Below the pieces are notes generated by a model, which was not told the origin of the DNA, did not search any database, and worked only from the letters and a program-made list of their open reading frames with translations. Made by a program: the position numbers and the translations under genes. From contig CM065182.1 of the NCBI GenBank assembly GCA_033026295.1, positions 8,060,001 to 8,124,000 of the forward strand: 64,000 nucleotides of DNA. The letters are read 5' to 3'. The DNA is from Channa striata. Lineage: Eukaryota > Chordata > Actinopteri > Anabantiformes > Channidae. Below, in pieces: positions 13,801 to 24,811 of the stretch; position 1 is the stretch's first letter, and each line of letters opens with the position of its first letter.

Positions 13801-16800
13801 AGGTTTAACTGTACAGCCACAGTATTTCAATGCTGCATGGTATTTAAGACTAGTAACACATAATTCAGTTGCAATATTATAAAAACCAGAGCCATGGCTG
13901 TTTGTCTACCCTTTTGATTACTTCCCATCCACTTTTTCCTCTGGGAACCAACTCCAACACCATCCTGGTGCCTGTCAGCTGGAGGAGGCCACAATCATCT
14001 TTTATTCTTAGGTAGAGTTAATCCAAAATACATTATTTTGTCACCATAATGTTCATAGACATTGCAGTGTTTATATAGGTTTAACTGGTTTCAATGCCAC
14101 AGTAAGATGAATGCTGCATTTGGTATTTAAGACTAGAATAACACATAATTCAGTTGCAAATAAAGACTTATAAAAATCTTTTGTTGACATGAAAACCAAC
14201 AGGTGTAATAAGAGTTTGTCTACTTTGGCTACCCGTTTTTGATTAATATTTTTCGGCTCCTTTTTCTGACATTTTTATACCAGCCACCATACAGAAATGA
14301 ACCAAAACAGCGCACAGAAATCCTCATGCCTGAACAATGAGTGAATGTTTTATCTGGATATTGGCTTTGTCCGGAGTCCAGAATTTACGGTAATATTTTT
14401 TCCTTTTTCTGTTGAAAAGAACTCTCTTTGTGGACAAAACCCATCTGTAAGATAACTACCATCTCTAGTTTATAATATTCTGCCTGCTGATGCACAGTCA
14501 CCACAAATGTAAACTGGGGTGCTGATATCCTTTGTTTTGAGCTAATTGTATTCTCTCTACTCTTTAACAATGTCAGATTTTAAATAGTTAGTAATAATCA
14601 ATAAAATCTCAAATGTCTCCAGATGTTTATGGACACATAAAGCCTTTGTCCTCTGTAAGAGGAAGACTTTTTTTTTCATCATCTTTCCCAGATGTGTTTA
14701 ATAAGCGTAAATGCCTTTTTTGTTCCTGTTTAATGTTCAGGTGATCTTCTCATCATGTGGTGACTTGGACATGATGGAGGTGAGGGAGAGCGGCGTGTCA
14801 TCAGAGGAAGGTGGGACGAGAGAGGACACACTGGACGACACTGCCAGTGAGCAGCAGTTCAGGGTTTTCCGAGACTTTGACTTCCTAGACGTGGAGCTGG
14901 AAGATGGAGAGGTGAGATTCATACGTTGGTGTATTTTACCCATGGTTACTCTGTTTATTCAGTGCATCAAGTGATGTGTCTGTCTCTCTCCATCCCTGTG
15001 ACGATTATTATTTGTTTCATTTATTTCTGGCTTCCCATCTGTAACATCAGTACATGTGAAATGTATTTTTCTGCCACTTCTCCTTGTCTCTCTCTCCTGG
15101 TCTAACTCCTTGTCTCTCTCTCTTCCCCTTGCTGCCTAGGAGCTCCAGGTAAGGTGTCTTACACTGAGCACATTCATTAGCTTGTATCAGTGCTGTGGTG
15201 TTGCTGGCTCCTGTTTCCCACTGAAAAATATGCGATTGTGCTTTCTTTTTGCGTTGACCGCTTGGTTGCAAAGCTACTTTTCTGACAATATCGCTGTTTA
15301 CGATAACTGAGATAAATGACATTGTACGGTCTTTAAAGTATACATTTTATCATATTGAATGCAAGCAGCTTTTCCAGCATATTTTTAAGCCATCAGTAAC
15401 AATTCATTTTGCATCTTGTGCTTTTTTGATGCTTTTAGACAGCAACCATTATTTTCTAGAAAATTAACATGAAATCATTCTTCTTACTGCAGTGGAACTC
15501 ACTGCTAGCAAAGTCTCGGCCCTTCTCTTTCAATGCCTATATGTGCATGTGTTTCGTCTAGGGTGAATCTATCGACAACTTTAACTGGGGCGTGCGTAGG
15601 CGATCCCTGGACAGTACAGAACTGGGCGACCTGTTGGAGGAGAGCCAGCACTCAGGCAGCAGCCCGAGTCTGGGTCATGAGGACCCACACGATTCAGATG
15701 AGTCATCAGAGGAAGAGGAGTCTTCAACCAGCCAGAGCCTCTCTCACTCTCAGCTTGTGCGTAGCCTTCAGTTCGATCAACACAACATTAAAATGCCCTT
15801 TCCTGTCTCCACAATGGCACCATTTTGAAGTCATTGATAAATATTCCTTATTTGCCTTCTTTTTCCAGACTAACCCTTCTCCATCAGAGGAGACCAATCA
15901 CACTGATTCTTTATCTGCTTCTTACGAAACATCTATCGACCCACATTCCCTCAGTGCCACTACACCGGGCCAGGGAGCCCTAAATGATGATCACAGCGGC
16001 CTACATGTGAGAAATAATTCACACCAACACGCACATGTACTTAATATTTGCACAGATACATTCTTATCCCGAGCCTTTGTCTCTGCAGGTGAGAGTGTTT
16101 GGTGAGGATGAGGACATTCGGGCCCAGGATGACGAACTATCACTGAGCGCCAACGAGCCCCGGCATGGGTCAGACTGTGGTGAGAGCTTCACACTGGATT
16201 TACCGGGCCAGCCCAGTTTGGACCACAGCCTCAACCCAGACTACTGCCAACCACCACTGGACTTTCTAGACCCCAACTGTCTGCCCAGGTGAGCACACGA
16301 GCAACAGGAGAGAGTGTGAAATATTGTTTCACTGCAAGTTGGTAGCAGTTGGCAGTAAGACACACAAATGTGACAAAACATCAGTTCACGTGCAAGTGCC
16401 TATTTCAATCTGCCACAACCATTACTTTTCCATTTCCATGGCTACAGCTTACGTGATGATGTAGACGACTTGGAGGACCTTGGATTTCCTCCTCCGCCCT
16501 CTCCGTTTTTCTCTGCCATCTTGGCAGCTTTCCAGCCCACAGTGTGCGATGATGCTGAGGAGGCGTGGCGTTGTCACATCAACCAGCTTGTGACAGACTC
16601 AGACGGGTCCTGCGCCGTCTACACTTTTCAAGTCTTCTCGTCGCTCTTTAAGGTAAGCAGCAATAAACTGGAAATGTTCATACTTCATCACAGCAAGTGT
16701 CTCCGTCTTTGTTCCTACTGTATGCTTCAGTTTTTGACTCTTCTTTGTCTAACTTTGAGACCTACATGCGTGTTGTGCTTCTGTCTTTTCCAGAACATCC

Positions 16801-19800
16801 AGGGTAAATTCTGCACCCTGACGACTGATGTTGCCACTTACCTTGGAGAGGGCTTAAGAGGCATTGGATCAAAGTTCCTTAGGTCCTCACAGATGCTAAC
16901 AACATGCTCTGATTGTCCTACAATCTATATTGATGCTGACACAGTGAGTATTGCTGTCAGACATAATTGACTTTGTGAAGATTGCAGCATGTTAATTTGA
17001 TCAGCCCATGGCAAACTGTAGGAAATTAGATTTGTGTTGAAGTAGCTAGATTAAGTGAAATACACTGAGCTTGTTTTTCACCTCTACCTTTCTTGTTAAT
17101 GTTTTTTCCAGATTATGTCTTATGGTCTCCTTGAAAAAATGAAGTTCAGTGCGCTGGAGCTCCAGGAGTACCTGGATACCTACAACACAAGAGAGGAGGC
17201 TGCTGTATCGGTAATTCAACCTCTCCACATTATTGACGAATCTCCTTTTTTCCATGCACGTGTAATAAACAGTTTATGCACCATGGATTGTTTTCCTTCA
17301 GTGGCTGAGAAACTGTAAGGACACATTTCCCAGGTGCCCCGGTGACAGCGTGGTTACCTGCCAGCCTGGAGATTCAGAGGAGAAGGTATGTGCAACTTAC
17401 TCACAAATCATTTCCCATAACAAACAAATATCTGCAGTTTACAGCCAAACATGTGCAACATGTAGGTAACTTCTTCATCTGTGGTTTATGTTTCTCTTTG
17501 CCTCTTTGCTTCTCTCCACATTAAAATGTTTGTTCTCTTTGCATGATTGCTGGGTGTTAGGTGTTATTCTCCAGACCTTTTCCTCTATCCAATAGGGGAA
17601 ACCACCAAAACTAACAGAAATTGAAAGTTCTTTAGGTTTTATACACTGACTAATTCCTGCCAGCTGGTTTATACTGTGCAGTGAATGTGTTTGACTGACG
17701 CTTTGTCTTCCTCTCACCTCAATCTGATGCCCTAACATGCTCTCTCGCTGTCTAGCAAATGGAGTCTCTTGCCGTAAGTTCTCTTCACTGTCTTCACTGC
17801 CTTAGTTTCCGCTTAAATATATTCGTTTATGCACAAGACAACCGGCTTCTCATAACATTTGTATTTCTTTGCATGTTGAAATGTTTGTAGTGTCTGCAAA
17901 AAATATTAGCTGTATACGTTTCTGTGCTGCAGATGAATCATGATATACCATATTTTTCTTTTTGTGCCTTTTAGCAACTGGAGCTTTGTCAGAGGCTCTA
18001 CAAGCTGCACTTCCAGCTTCTCCTGCTCTTTCAGTCCTACTGCTCACTCATTGGTCAAGTTCATGCCATCAGCTCAGTGCCGGAGGTGAGCAAAATCATG
18101 ACTCATAAAATTTCTAGTTGTATAGATTCTTCTGTGTCTAGCTGTGCTCTGTAGTTATTTATGTCCACCTTTGGGAGTTAAAGGTATTATTTTTCATGTT
18201 TGCTTGTTTTTTTGCCCTTAAACTCACCAATTCATGCAAACAACCCAATATAGCAAAGCATTTTGTTTGCTTACTCTGTTCTAACTGGGCACTGTAAATC
18301 CAGTAAATACAAATGTGTCGCACGGACATACAGTGCGCTTGTAGTCAAATTTCTCCCCTACTCCCAGTTGTATTTTGGAAGCATGGCAGATGGCACCTCC
18401 TTCCTGCACACGCGTGTCAAATTTCACACATGGTCCAACATTCTGCAGTGCAAACATGCTTACAGAACATATTATACTTATAGAATGCCACTTTGTGGTA
18501 GTTTCAGTTTAAAATGAACATTGGATCAAATTATTTTAAATTTGGATATAATCTTTATGTAGGATAATAAAATAGATGAAAGATATGATGTCATCTCCTT
18601 TTCATCATCCCACTGCACTGGGCTAACTTGCTAGAAGCTGATTACTAACCAGAGAGAGCTGTTACTCATTACTAATCTAGCTTTTCCTCTTCTTCTACTT
18701 TGGGTGTAGAAATAGATTTAGTTGTCCTTTCTCCATCCAGTCAACATGTAACATTGGTGAATTTGTATATTTTACGAAGTGATTTTAAAAGCTTTTCAAG
18801 AGAAGAAAGTCTGTTTTTTACCACACACTTACTTTCTAAAGGGAATTTTGAGTATTGGATCAAATTACATGATTTTCCCTTCTGTGTTGACATACAAGCT
18901 CAAACACACATGCACAATCACACATTGAACCACCATCTGTTCTCCTCCCACCCGTAGCTGCTGAACATGTCCCGAGAGCTGACTGATCTGAAGACCAGTC
19001 TTCAGGCAGCAGAGGCGGCCGTAGCCAGTGACCTGGAACACAAACACTTGGCCCACACTCACGCACACGCCACCCAGGTGGCAGCCCTGGTTGTGCCCAG
19101 CTTCACGACGTCCGAGGCAGCTGTGCAGGCCATACTGGAGTGCCTTAAAAACCACGAGTTTACCAAAGCTGTTCGGTACATACAGGAATGCAGGTGATCA
19201 CGTTTACCCTGTTAGATGTTTCTTCGAGTAGGAAAAAGCCTTGTTGTTGTATGTGAAACCTTTTTTGAATTATTGAAGTGTTTTATCAGTAGTAACTGTG
19301 TTTCTGCAGGCTGTTTTGTTCAGAATATTAGTAGCATTATTAGTACAAAAACCTCATATGTTTGATTATTAAAATGCATGTGTTGTTTTATTACTGCACA
19401 GCCCATTGTAAATGATAATTGTTGCTCTTGGAAACTAATGAAAACCTGGTCTACTGTCTATTTGACATATTCTGCTACACAAAATAAACACAGTTCTTGG
19501 TCACCCCCTCAAAGGCAGCAGCCCACATTCGGATAATGGCTACAATCCCACTTTCTCATTTCTAGGAGGCAGTGGCCCTGCGGAGTGTTCGGCGGCAGCT
19601 CAGAGAGCGAGGTCCAGACATTGCTCAATGTCTACTTTCGCCACCAGACGCTGGGTCAGACAGGCACCATTGCCCTGGTTGGTTCCCGCCAGGACCTCAG
19701 CCTGATCTGCTCCAAGCTGCTGGAACTCAACAAGGAAATCCGCGACATGATCTGCCGCGCCCAGGGTTATCGGGTTGTCACAACCTACCTCCCCGACTCC

Positions 19801-19824
19801 AGTGCCTCTGGGACCAGCCTCTGA
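111..19824 (+). CDS. fry: FRY (furry homolog), 3' part: 48 coding exons, 5' end outside the window
   Basis: Furry proteins are very large HEAT/armadillo-like scaffolds that bind NDR kinases (STK38) and MOB proteins and act at microtubules and the mitotic spindle. The joined exons read in one frame for 2323 codons plus a TGA stop at 19822-19824; human FRY is about 3000 residues, so roughly the N-terminal quarter is missing. Conserved stretches I recognise include WREDVL near the left edge, NAKKTSTAGSSDSY, LLLELNPDQ, SSRHYAGRSFQIFRALKQP, SEQQFRVFRDFDFLDVELED, DNFNWGVRRRSLDS and HQTLGQTG near the C-terminus. The middle and C-terminal furry (MOR2/PAG1-type) regions are covered, including a Ser/Glu-rich acidic linker at about 15562-16288. 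FRY is preferred over the paralogue FRYL because of the ZAR1L-PDS5B-KL-RFC3 neighbours and the VIFSSCGDLD block. All introns are GT-AG except the one after 11354, which is GC-AG. Oddities are listed separately: a 9-nt microexon, an 18-nt exon, and a damaged region in the 13636-14740 intron. Confidence 0.93.
9328..9384. repeat. 57-bp palindrome in a FRY intron
   Basis: Outer arms attctctattttt (9328-9340) and aaaaatagagaat (9372-9384) are perfect complements. An inner pair, tggtatgtac (9346-9355) and gtacatacca (9357-9366), flanks a single base. The whole could fold as a long hairpin or cruciform. The nearly absent loop argues against a microRNA precursor. It lies in the intron 8815-9551 and has no coding role. 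Confidence 0.7.
11854..11926. repeat. Cluster of palindromes in a FRY intron
   Basis: A perfect 13-bp inverted repeat, ctagaagcacaac (11854-11866) and gttgtgcttctag (11876-11888), has a 9-nt loop. It is followed directly by the near-palindrome ttatgctcagtgagcataa and by a second copy of ggctgttatgctca. This is a compact, structured piece of intron 11773-12156 and may be a transposon remnant. No protein is encoded. Confidence 0.7.
13723..14250 (+). repeat. Imperfect tandem duplication in a FRY intron, containing an exon relic
   Basis: About 250-275 bp is present twice. Copy 1 runs from gcctgtcactggag at 13723 to about 13925; copy 2 runs from gcctgtcagctggag at 13970 to about 14250. Shared landmarks in order are ttaatcc, tacatta, gtcaccat, gttcatagacatt, gtttatataggtttaact, ggtatttaagacta and acacataattcagttgcaa. 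Copy 1 differs mainly by small deletions, many in base runs. The second unit begins inside a stretch that translates like a furry coding exon (see the pseudogene entry). It could be a real local duplication or a piece of noisy sequence left by gap filling. Confidence 0.75.
13941..14015 (+). pseudogene. fry: Relic of a FRY coding exon with in-frame stop
   Basis: The frame from 13941 reads LGTNSNTILVPVSWRRPQSS, then FILR and a TAG stop at 14013-14015. Furry proteins, as I remember them, carry a NSN.LVPVSWKRPQ.SQ block at exactly this point, between the LDFTFDISE exon (ends 13635) and the VIFSS exon (starts 14741). The normal continuation of the block is missing. I see no acceptor with a pyrimidine tract in front, and no donor that would restore phase 0 into 14741. 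The FRY model therefore skips it. It is either a decayed exon or a misassembled part of a real one. Confidence 0.65.
15140..15148 (+). other. fry: FRY 9-nt microexon (Glu-Leu-Gln)
   Basis: Nine bases, GAGCTCCAG, lie between a long pyrimidine tract ending ctgcctag and a strong donor, gtaagg. They sit between the phase-0 exons ending at 14911 and starting at 15562, so inclusion or skipping keeps the frame and adds ELQ between LEDGE and GESIDNFNWG. The flanking exons read through directly in the FRY form I remember, so this is probably an alternative microexon. Inclusion in mRNA is not proven by sequence alone. Confidence 0.6.
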
Positions 19825-22210
19825 CAGGAACTCAGGAGCCCCCCACCCCCTCCTTCTCCACCCCCACCCCACCATCACTGCAACCACTGACTCTTCCATG
19901 TCCCTCACTGCCATCTCATCCTGCTCTGACAGAGGACACCCAGCACCCACATACCTGGCCCCTGCCCCCTCCGGTGTTTCTGCTGCCCCGGCTGCACAGC
20001 TCCAGACACATACCCGCCTACCACCCTGCCCAACATTAGAACCAGAACCATATTTAGGCCCTGACCCAAACCTTCCTCTGCTCTCCTCATCCTCATCCAC
20101 TGTAGACTCTGATACCTCATTGCTTGATTTTCCCAAACCCCCAGACCTGTTCTCATCACAAAGTTTCTCTAAAACATCAGGCCAACCAAATTTTATCCAG
20201 CCACACACACAAGAGCCAAGGAGTAGTCTCAGTGACAGTGCCAGTCTTTATTATCCTTTCAGAGGACGTTTTTTACACGGCTCACCTCTGTCACATTTAG
20301 ACAGCAGCAAACACCTGATATCATCTCTCACATCTGACACACTCCCGACTGTGGCCTCAGAACCCACTTTGCTTGCTCACACAGACACATGCACAGCCCC
20401 CATTCCTCCTCTGGGCTCACATCTCCCCCATTTCCCCTGTTCGCCCTACAAACACTCAAGCCACGACACAGTCTTAACCCATGGCCCTGGTCCATCTTCA
20501 TCCCTCCCCCCTCCACCACCTCCTCCACCCTGCCCCACCGGTCCAGGAGAGGCTGCAGCATGGGGTTGTTGTTGCTCCCTCAGTGGTGCTGCTACACCCT
20601 TATCTCGCTACCTGGGAAAGGTGGGGCATGCTGCCCTTCCCTGTTAAAAAGTAGGGGGGCTCCTGAATGCTGAACCATCAGATGTCCAGACCTGAGACTT
20701 TAACTTATCAGACACCTGAAACTATAACTATTCCTGACAAACCGTCAGACCTATCTAACCAAGACTGTGCCAGAGATACCTGGATCATGTCAAAGACATA
20801 ACAAGATGTATCACTGAACCCACTGGACACGACAAACTGCTGCAGGCTAATAAAGATGACCTTCGCTTTATGGCTACATGTGGTAAACGTGATGTGCTTC
20901 AAGTTAAAATCAGAATGTAATCTGCTCTGCAGCCGAGGACCTGTGGAAGCTTTTAGCTTGGATTTTTAACATCCTTTCTCAAGACTTGATTGACTGTCTC
21001 TGCCTCCTTCGGGAGGGACGTAGTTAGGAAAGTGAGGAAACTACCTGTGACGCTCTGTAAAATCACTGGTTCAGTTTTCCTATTGCACTAAGTGGCGTTT
21101 TGGTTGAAAAAAAGGTTACTGAAAGGCAGTTGTGTTTGATTAGTTGCTGTAAGAGAAAAGCTGTCCCTTACTGAGAAGGTAAAAGCCAAAAGCGGGAGTA
21201 ACTTTTCTCTTATCGTGTCTACTGTTTTTAGGTCTCGTATGGAGGAAATTGTGCAATGCATGACCCAGTTGAATGCTTTTTACTGTACACTAGTGTTCCT
21301 TTTGCTCCCCAGGTCTGACCTGTACAGACTGACTGAAAGACTGATCGACTAAGAGCAGATGCAGAATACACAACTGTAATTCCTTACGCTGCCCTTGCTC
21401 CGTTTATATTCTGTATCAGTGAACCAGCTTATCCTCCAAGTACCGTTGTAAACATTGGTACGCTGTTTATGCCATATTTGTGCGCAGTGTACACTCCTCT
21501 GTGGCTAGCTGTAGCGTCATTAGTGAGAGTACACACTGTATATTTTTCAGTGTCCCACACTAACACTGACCGTATGTGTTCACATGCCGAAAGGATACTG
21601 CATGTATACACTCACTTTGTCTCTGTACTGTTAATAGTTATGGGCACACAACCATTGTAGCATATGTTTGTGTGGTTTGTAGTTACCTTACACCTAAGGG
21701 AAATGCTGACATTCAGCCCCCATCGTTCAAAACAAAACCTGTGCTACTACTGTCAAACACTTCCTGTCGTCAGTCTGTTTTGACTCCATTTCCACCCCCT
21801 CTAGTAGTCACTTGCCCTTTTGCTGTACAAATCCTTTTCCTATTTATATTTGATCAGTTATAATTCACTCATTTGACTTGTTTTATATTGATGTTTCTCT
21901 CAAATCAAACTGCCATGCATGCATCTCCTGTGTACTGTAGAGTGTCTGAAATATTTATTAACAATAATTTTATCTGAAAGATACATTTGTATGAGGTACA
22001 AAAGGGAGCTTTAAGCTCATGTGGGTATTTTTTTTTCCTGTGTGGGAGAATGTGTGTGCATGCCAAACAAGAAATTGCACATTTTTAAAGCTTTTTAGAT
22101 GAAGACTGTAGTTTTTTTCCACCTTGTAAATAATTTTACAGCCTTTGTGAAGTCGTTTTCAGTTGACGCTCTGTACAAGTCTGTGTCAAAGTAAAGACAT
22201 ATCAAATCAG
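19825..22210 (+). other. fry: FRY 3' untranslated region
   Basis: No coding exon follows the FRY stop. A canonical AATAAA lies at 20849-20854 and a weaker AGTAAA near 22190, followed by GT-rich sequence, so the transcript may end at about 20870 or 22210. The first 800 bases are strikingly C-rich. An open frame without ATG start runs through them from 19775 to 20647 (see findings). I see nothing else between 20870 and 22530. Confidence 0.5.
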
Positions 22211-22539
22211 TTCTGGTGCACCTCACTTGGCTCATTGCTTTGTTTAAATGTACAGGCTCTCCAAAGATGCTGAATATTTGAAATGAAGGGCTATTTGATT
22301 ATAATCCATCCAGTCTTGTTAAGGCTCATAAAGCCCCTTCTCACTAGAGTGCTGAAAATAGACAACTGTCTTGCTACAGACGCTTATGTATTTGACAGTC
22401 TGCTGATCTGTTTATGCAGCATTGGTTAAAGCAGACTGCTTGAGTTCCAGACAACTGTATAATTATTTTCAAGATTGTTTGAAATGTTTGTGTGCAAATT
22501 TTAATTATTCAACAGCTTCTTTACTTTTGAAATGCAGTG

Positions 22540-22787
22540 TTTATTTCATTAATTTATTTCTTACAAAAATAATTTGAACTTGCCTTAGACAATCAAGGCA
22601 GAGAATCGGCTCTTTTCCACCTGCTGGTCGGAGAATAAATTTGTGTCCAAGTCCGCTGCTGGAGGCAGCTTTTAAATGTAATGCGTACAGGCAGATGGGA
22701 GTGTCATAGCCCCAACCTTGATATCAAGTGCCACCAGGTCTGTAAGAGAACTGGTGACACGAGACCAGCTCGCACACCAGGGCCAGC
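22540..22787 (-). other. zar1l: ZAR1L 3'UTR with two polyadenylation signals
   Basis: Read on the minus strand, AATAAA occurs at 22558-22553 and again at 22545-22540, about 230-250 bases past the stop codon. This marks the likely transcript end. The FRY and ZAR1L transcripts converge here, with about 330 bases between the last FRY signal and this one. Confidence 0.5.
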
Positions 22788-24811
22788 TCAGACGATGTAT
22801 TTGAAGCTGTAGGTGGCATCGCAGGAAAGCCTCATGCCCTTGCAGCGACAACACAGATCCTGGCGGTGAGGCCTCTTCATGTTAATGTGCCTCTGCTTCT
22901 TCTCACAGCTGCAGCAGGTCTGAGAGCAACCCTGAGACAAAAGGAGATTGTCAGCTGAGTGAATGGAAGAGGCAAGAACTGCACAAGAATGTCGGGGCTT
23001 TTTTAAACTGAAAGAAGCTGAAGAAACCTGATGCAACATTTCCCCATTTCCACTAAATGGAAAAGTCAATGTACCTTGCAGAGAATTGGCTCCACTCTGT
23101 AGGGGTTAAACCCCACCTGACACTTCCGGCAGAGCTGCTTGTAGTACACCTGACAAGAGAAGCGACTGAATTAGTATTAGTGGTGAATTCTTGTATGCAC
23201 ATTAATCAGATTATAGTAAATAACCAGCCACTTGCCTTACTAGTTCCAGAGATGCACCATACATAAGCACTCTCCCACCGGATGTTGCACTTTTTGCAGT
23301 GGAAAAAGCCGTACCTCTGCTCCAGGAACTACAATTATATTCAATTTCAAACCATTAGACATTTGTGCAGAGGCTTTACTCAAAATGATGTATACATTAT
23401 GTATGTTGAGATATAATTTGGCGCAGCATAGGCCAATTAAAGGCAACTTCACCAATTATTAACCTTTCTATGGCTTTAGTTTGGGTTGTAAATGTACATT
23501 ACTTTTTAACTTCCCTCCAACTTCCCCATTCTCTCCTTCTAACTGAAAAGCTCCTCCAGATGACATCACATGGAGGACTTTTTAAACATTAGGTGATATC
23601 ATCCAGGGGAGCTCTGGAAATGTAGGTTGACCAGGATTACGTACTCCACAGTGAGAGCAACACGATTAAAAAAACTGAAAGTTCCTCCAACTGATGTCAT
23701 CTGGAGTGGTTTTGCAGTAAGTAATGCTGATTTATTTTAAGATGGAGAAGTCAGAGAGAGATTAAACAGCATTCATATGTACTAGCAAGTTCAATATCAG
23801 TGAAGGTGGCCTTTAAATTAAAAACCAATTTGGAAACATCTCAGTGCGAGCCAATGTGTTAAAGGCTTTAAGTGTGTCTCATTAACTTAAGTCCATGCGC
23901 CACGAAAAAGGCTTCATTTATCAAATTAAAGTTGAAATCTGTAGTTTAGTTTTGTGCAGTTTGTTGCAAATTAATGTCCTAATCAACTTACAAATATTCA
24001 TACTACTAATGTAATTTATTCACAGAGGATGAATAGCAAACAGACCAACAGCTCACTTTTGTATCATAATGTATTATAATTTAATTATGGTCCATTTGCC
24101 ATATGGATTCACAGCACTGCAGGTGAATGGGCCACATTTAACTCTCCGTGAGATTAGACAGTGTGACCTCGTGAAGGGTTTGTTCTCCTGGGGGCTTCTT
24201 GTCACAGGACTCCCCACCTGAAAGTTGGAGCTCTTCGACGCCTGGTGGAAAGCCGCGTTGAAGTCTCTCGGCGTGTCTTCTCCGCTGTGATCCGCCTCAG
24301 CGTCCGTGTCGGACTCACCTTGGTCAGCAGCTTCGGCGTCTCCGTGAATTTCACCAGCATCGTGGAGTTTCTTTAGGAAGACCCTGCGGTCAAACACCGG
24401 GGAGTAGATGGAGACGGGCCTCAAGAAGCGCAGGCTACTCACTGGGGGCGTCTTGTACAGCGCCTTCCCGTCTTGCTTCACTAGATCCGGGCTCTTGGGG
24501 GACTTGGAGGACTCGGGATTGTCGCGTCCCAGGCCGAACAGCGTCTTCGGACCCAGCGAGCACTGAACGGTTTTATCCACCTTGGCGTTCACTTGCACGC
24601 CGCACTCCTTCGTGTTTGCCTTCTTCAGTGGGGGGGGCAGGCTGGGGGTCACTTGGGACAGGATGGCCTTGCAGAGCTCCAGGTAGTTGAGGCCCTGGGG
24701 CGTCATGAAGCGGCCCTCTCGCTTTCCCCAGCTGCCCGCCTGGCCCGGCGGAGCGCACACCGGATTGCCGTAGACGTTGTATGGTGGAAATGTGGACAGG
24801 AACCCCTCCAT
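22788..24811 (-). CDS. zar1l: ZAR1-like oocyte zinc-finger protein, four coding exons, 301 residues
   Basis: ZAR1 and ZAR1L proteins bind maternal mRNAs in oocytes and support the egg-to-embryo transition. Coding exons on the minus strand are 24811-24218, 23328-23236, 23149-23075 and 22931-22788, all phase 0. Exon 1 (198 codons) starts MEGFLSTFPPYNVYG, similar to the Tyr/Pro-rich ZAR N-terminus, and contains an acidic stretch (about residues 150-180). Exons 2-4 encode the C-terminal zinc-binding region: GFFHCKKCNIRWESAYVWC, YYKQLCRKCQ..FNPYRVEPILC, then CSQTCCSCEKK, KRPHRQDLCCRC and a terminus SFKYIV. The ATG at 24809-24811 has A at -3 and G at +4. Intron 2 has a GC donor. The call ZAR1L rather than ZAR1 rests on the FRY and PDS5B neighbours. 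Confidence 0.88.
23520..23730. repeat. Inverted-repeat element in ZAR1L intron 1
   Basis: ctccagatgacatca (23554-23568) and its perfect complement tgatgtcatctggag (23692-23706) form 15-bp arms about 125 bases apart. Similar partial units (gatatcatccagg, gttcctccaa) lie between and beside them. This looks like a short non-autonomous, palindromic fish repeat. It lies in the intron 23329-24217, which otherwise shows nothing. Confidence 0.5.

Larger units (their letters stand above)
10970..19824 (+). other. fry: FRY exon map, window exons 28-48
   Basis: Coding exons: 10970-11064, 11156-11354 (followed by a GC donor), 11551-11772, 12157-12355, 12462-12559, 12740-12910, 13211-13351, 13450-13635, 14741-14911, 15140-15148 (9 nt), 15562-15756, 15869-16006, 16089-16288, 16448-16652, 16794-16943, 17112-17210, 17302-17385, 17756-17773 (18 nt), 17975-18085, 18958-19193, 19566-19824. 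The lengths of all 48 exons sum to 6974 nt, which is two bases completing the first codon plus 2324 triplets including the stop, so no frameshift is needed anywhere. The C-terminus reads YLPDSSASGTSL. Confidence 0.88.

Noticed and set aside
19600..20208. 202-codon minus-strand frame opposite the FRY last exon and 3'UTR
   Set aside because: It is a shadow of C-rich sequence; no recognisable protein features and no promoter or splice signals.
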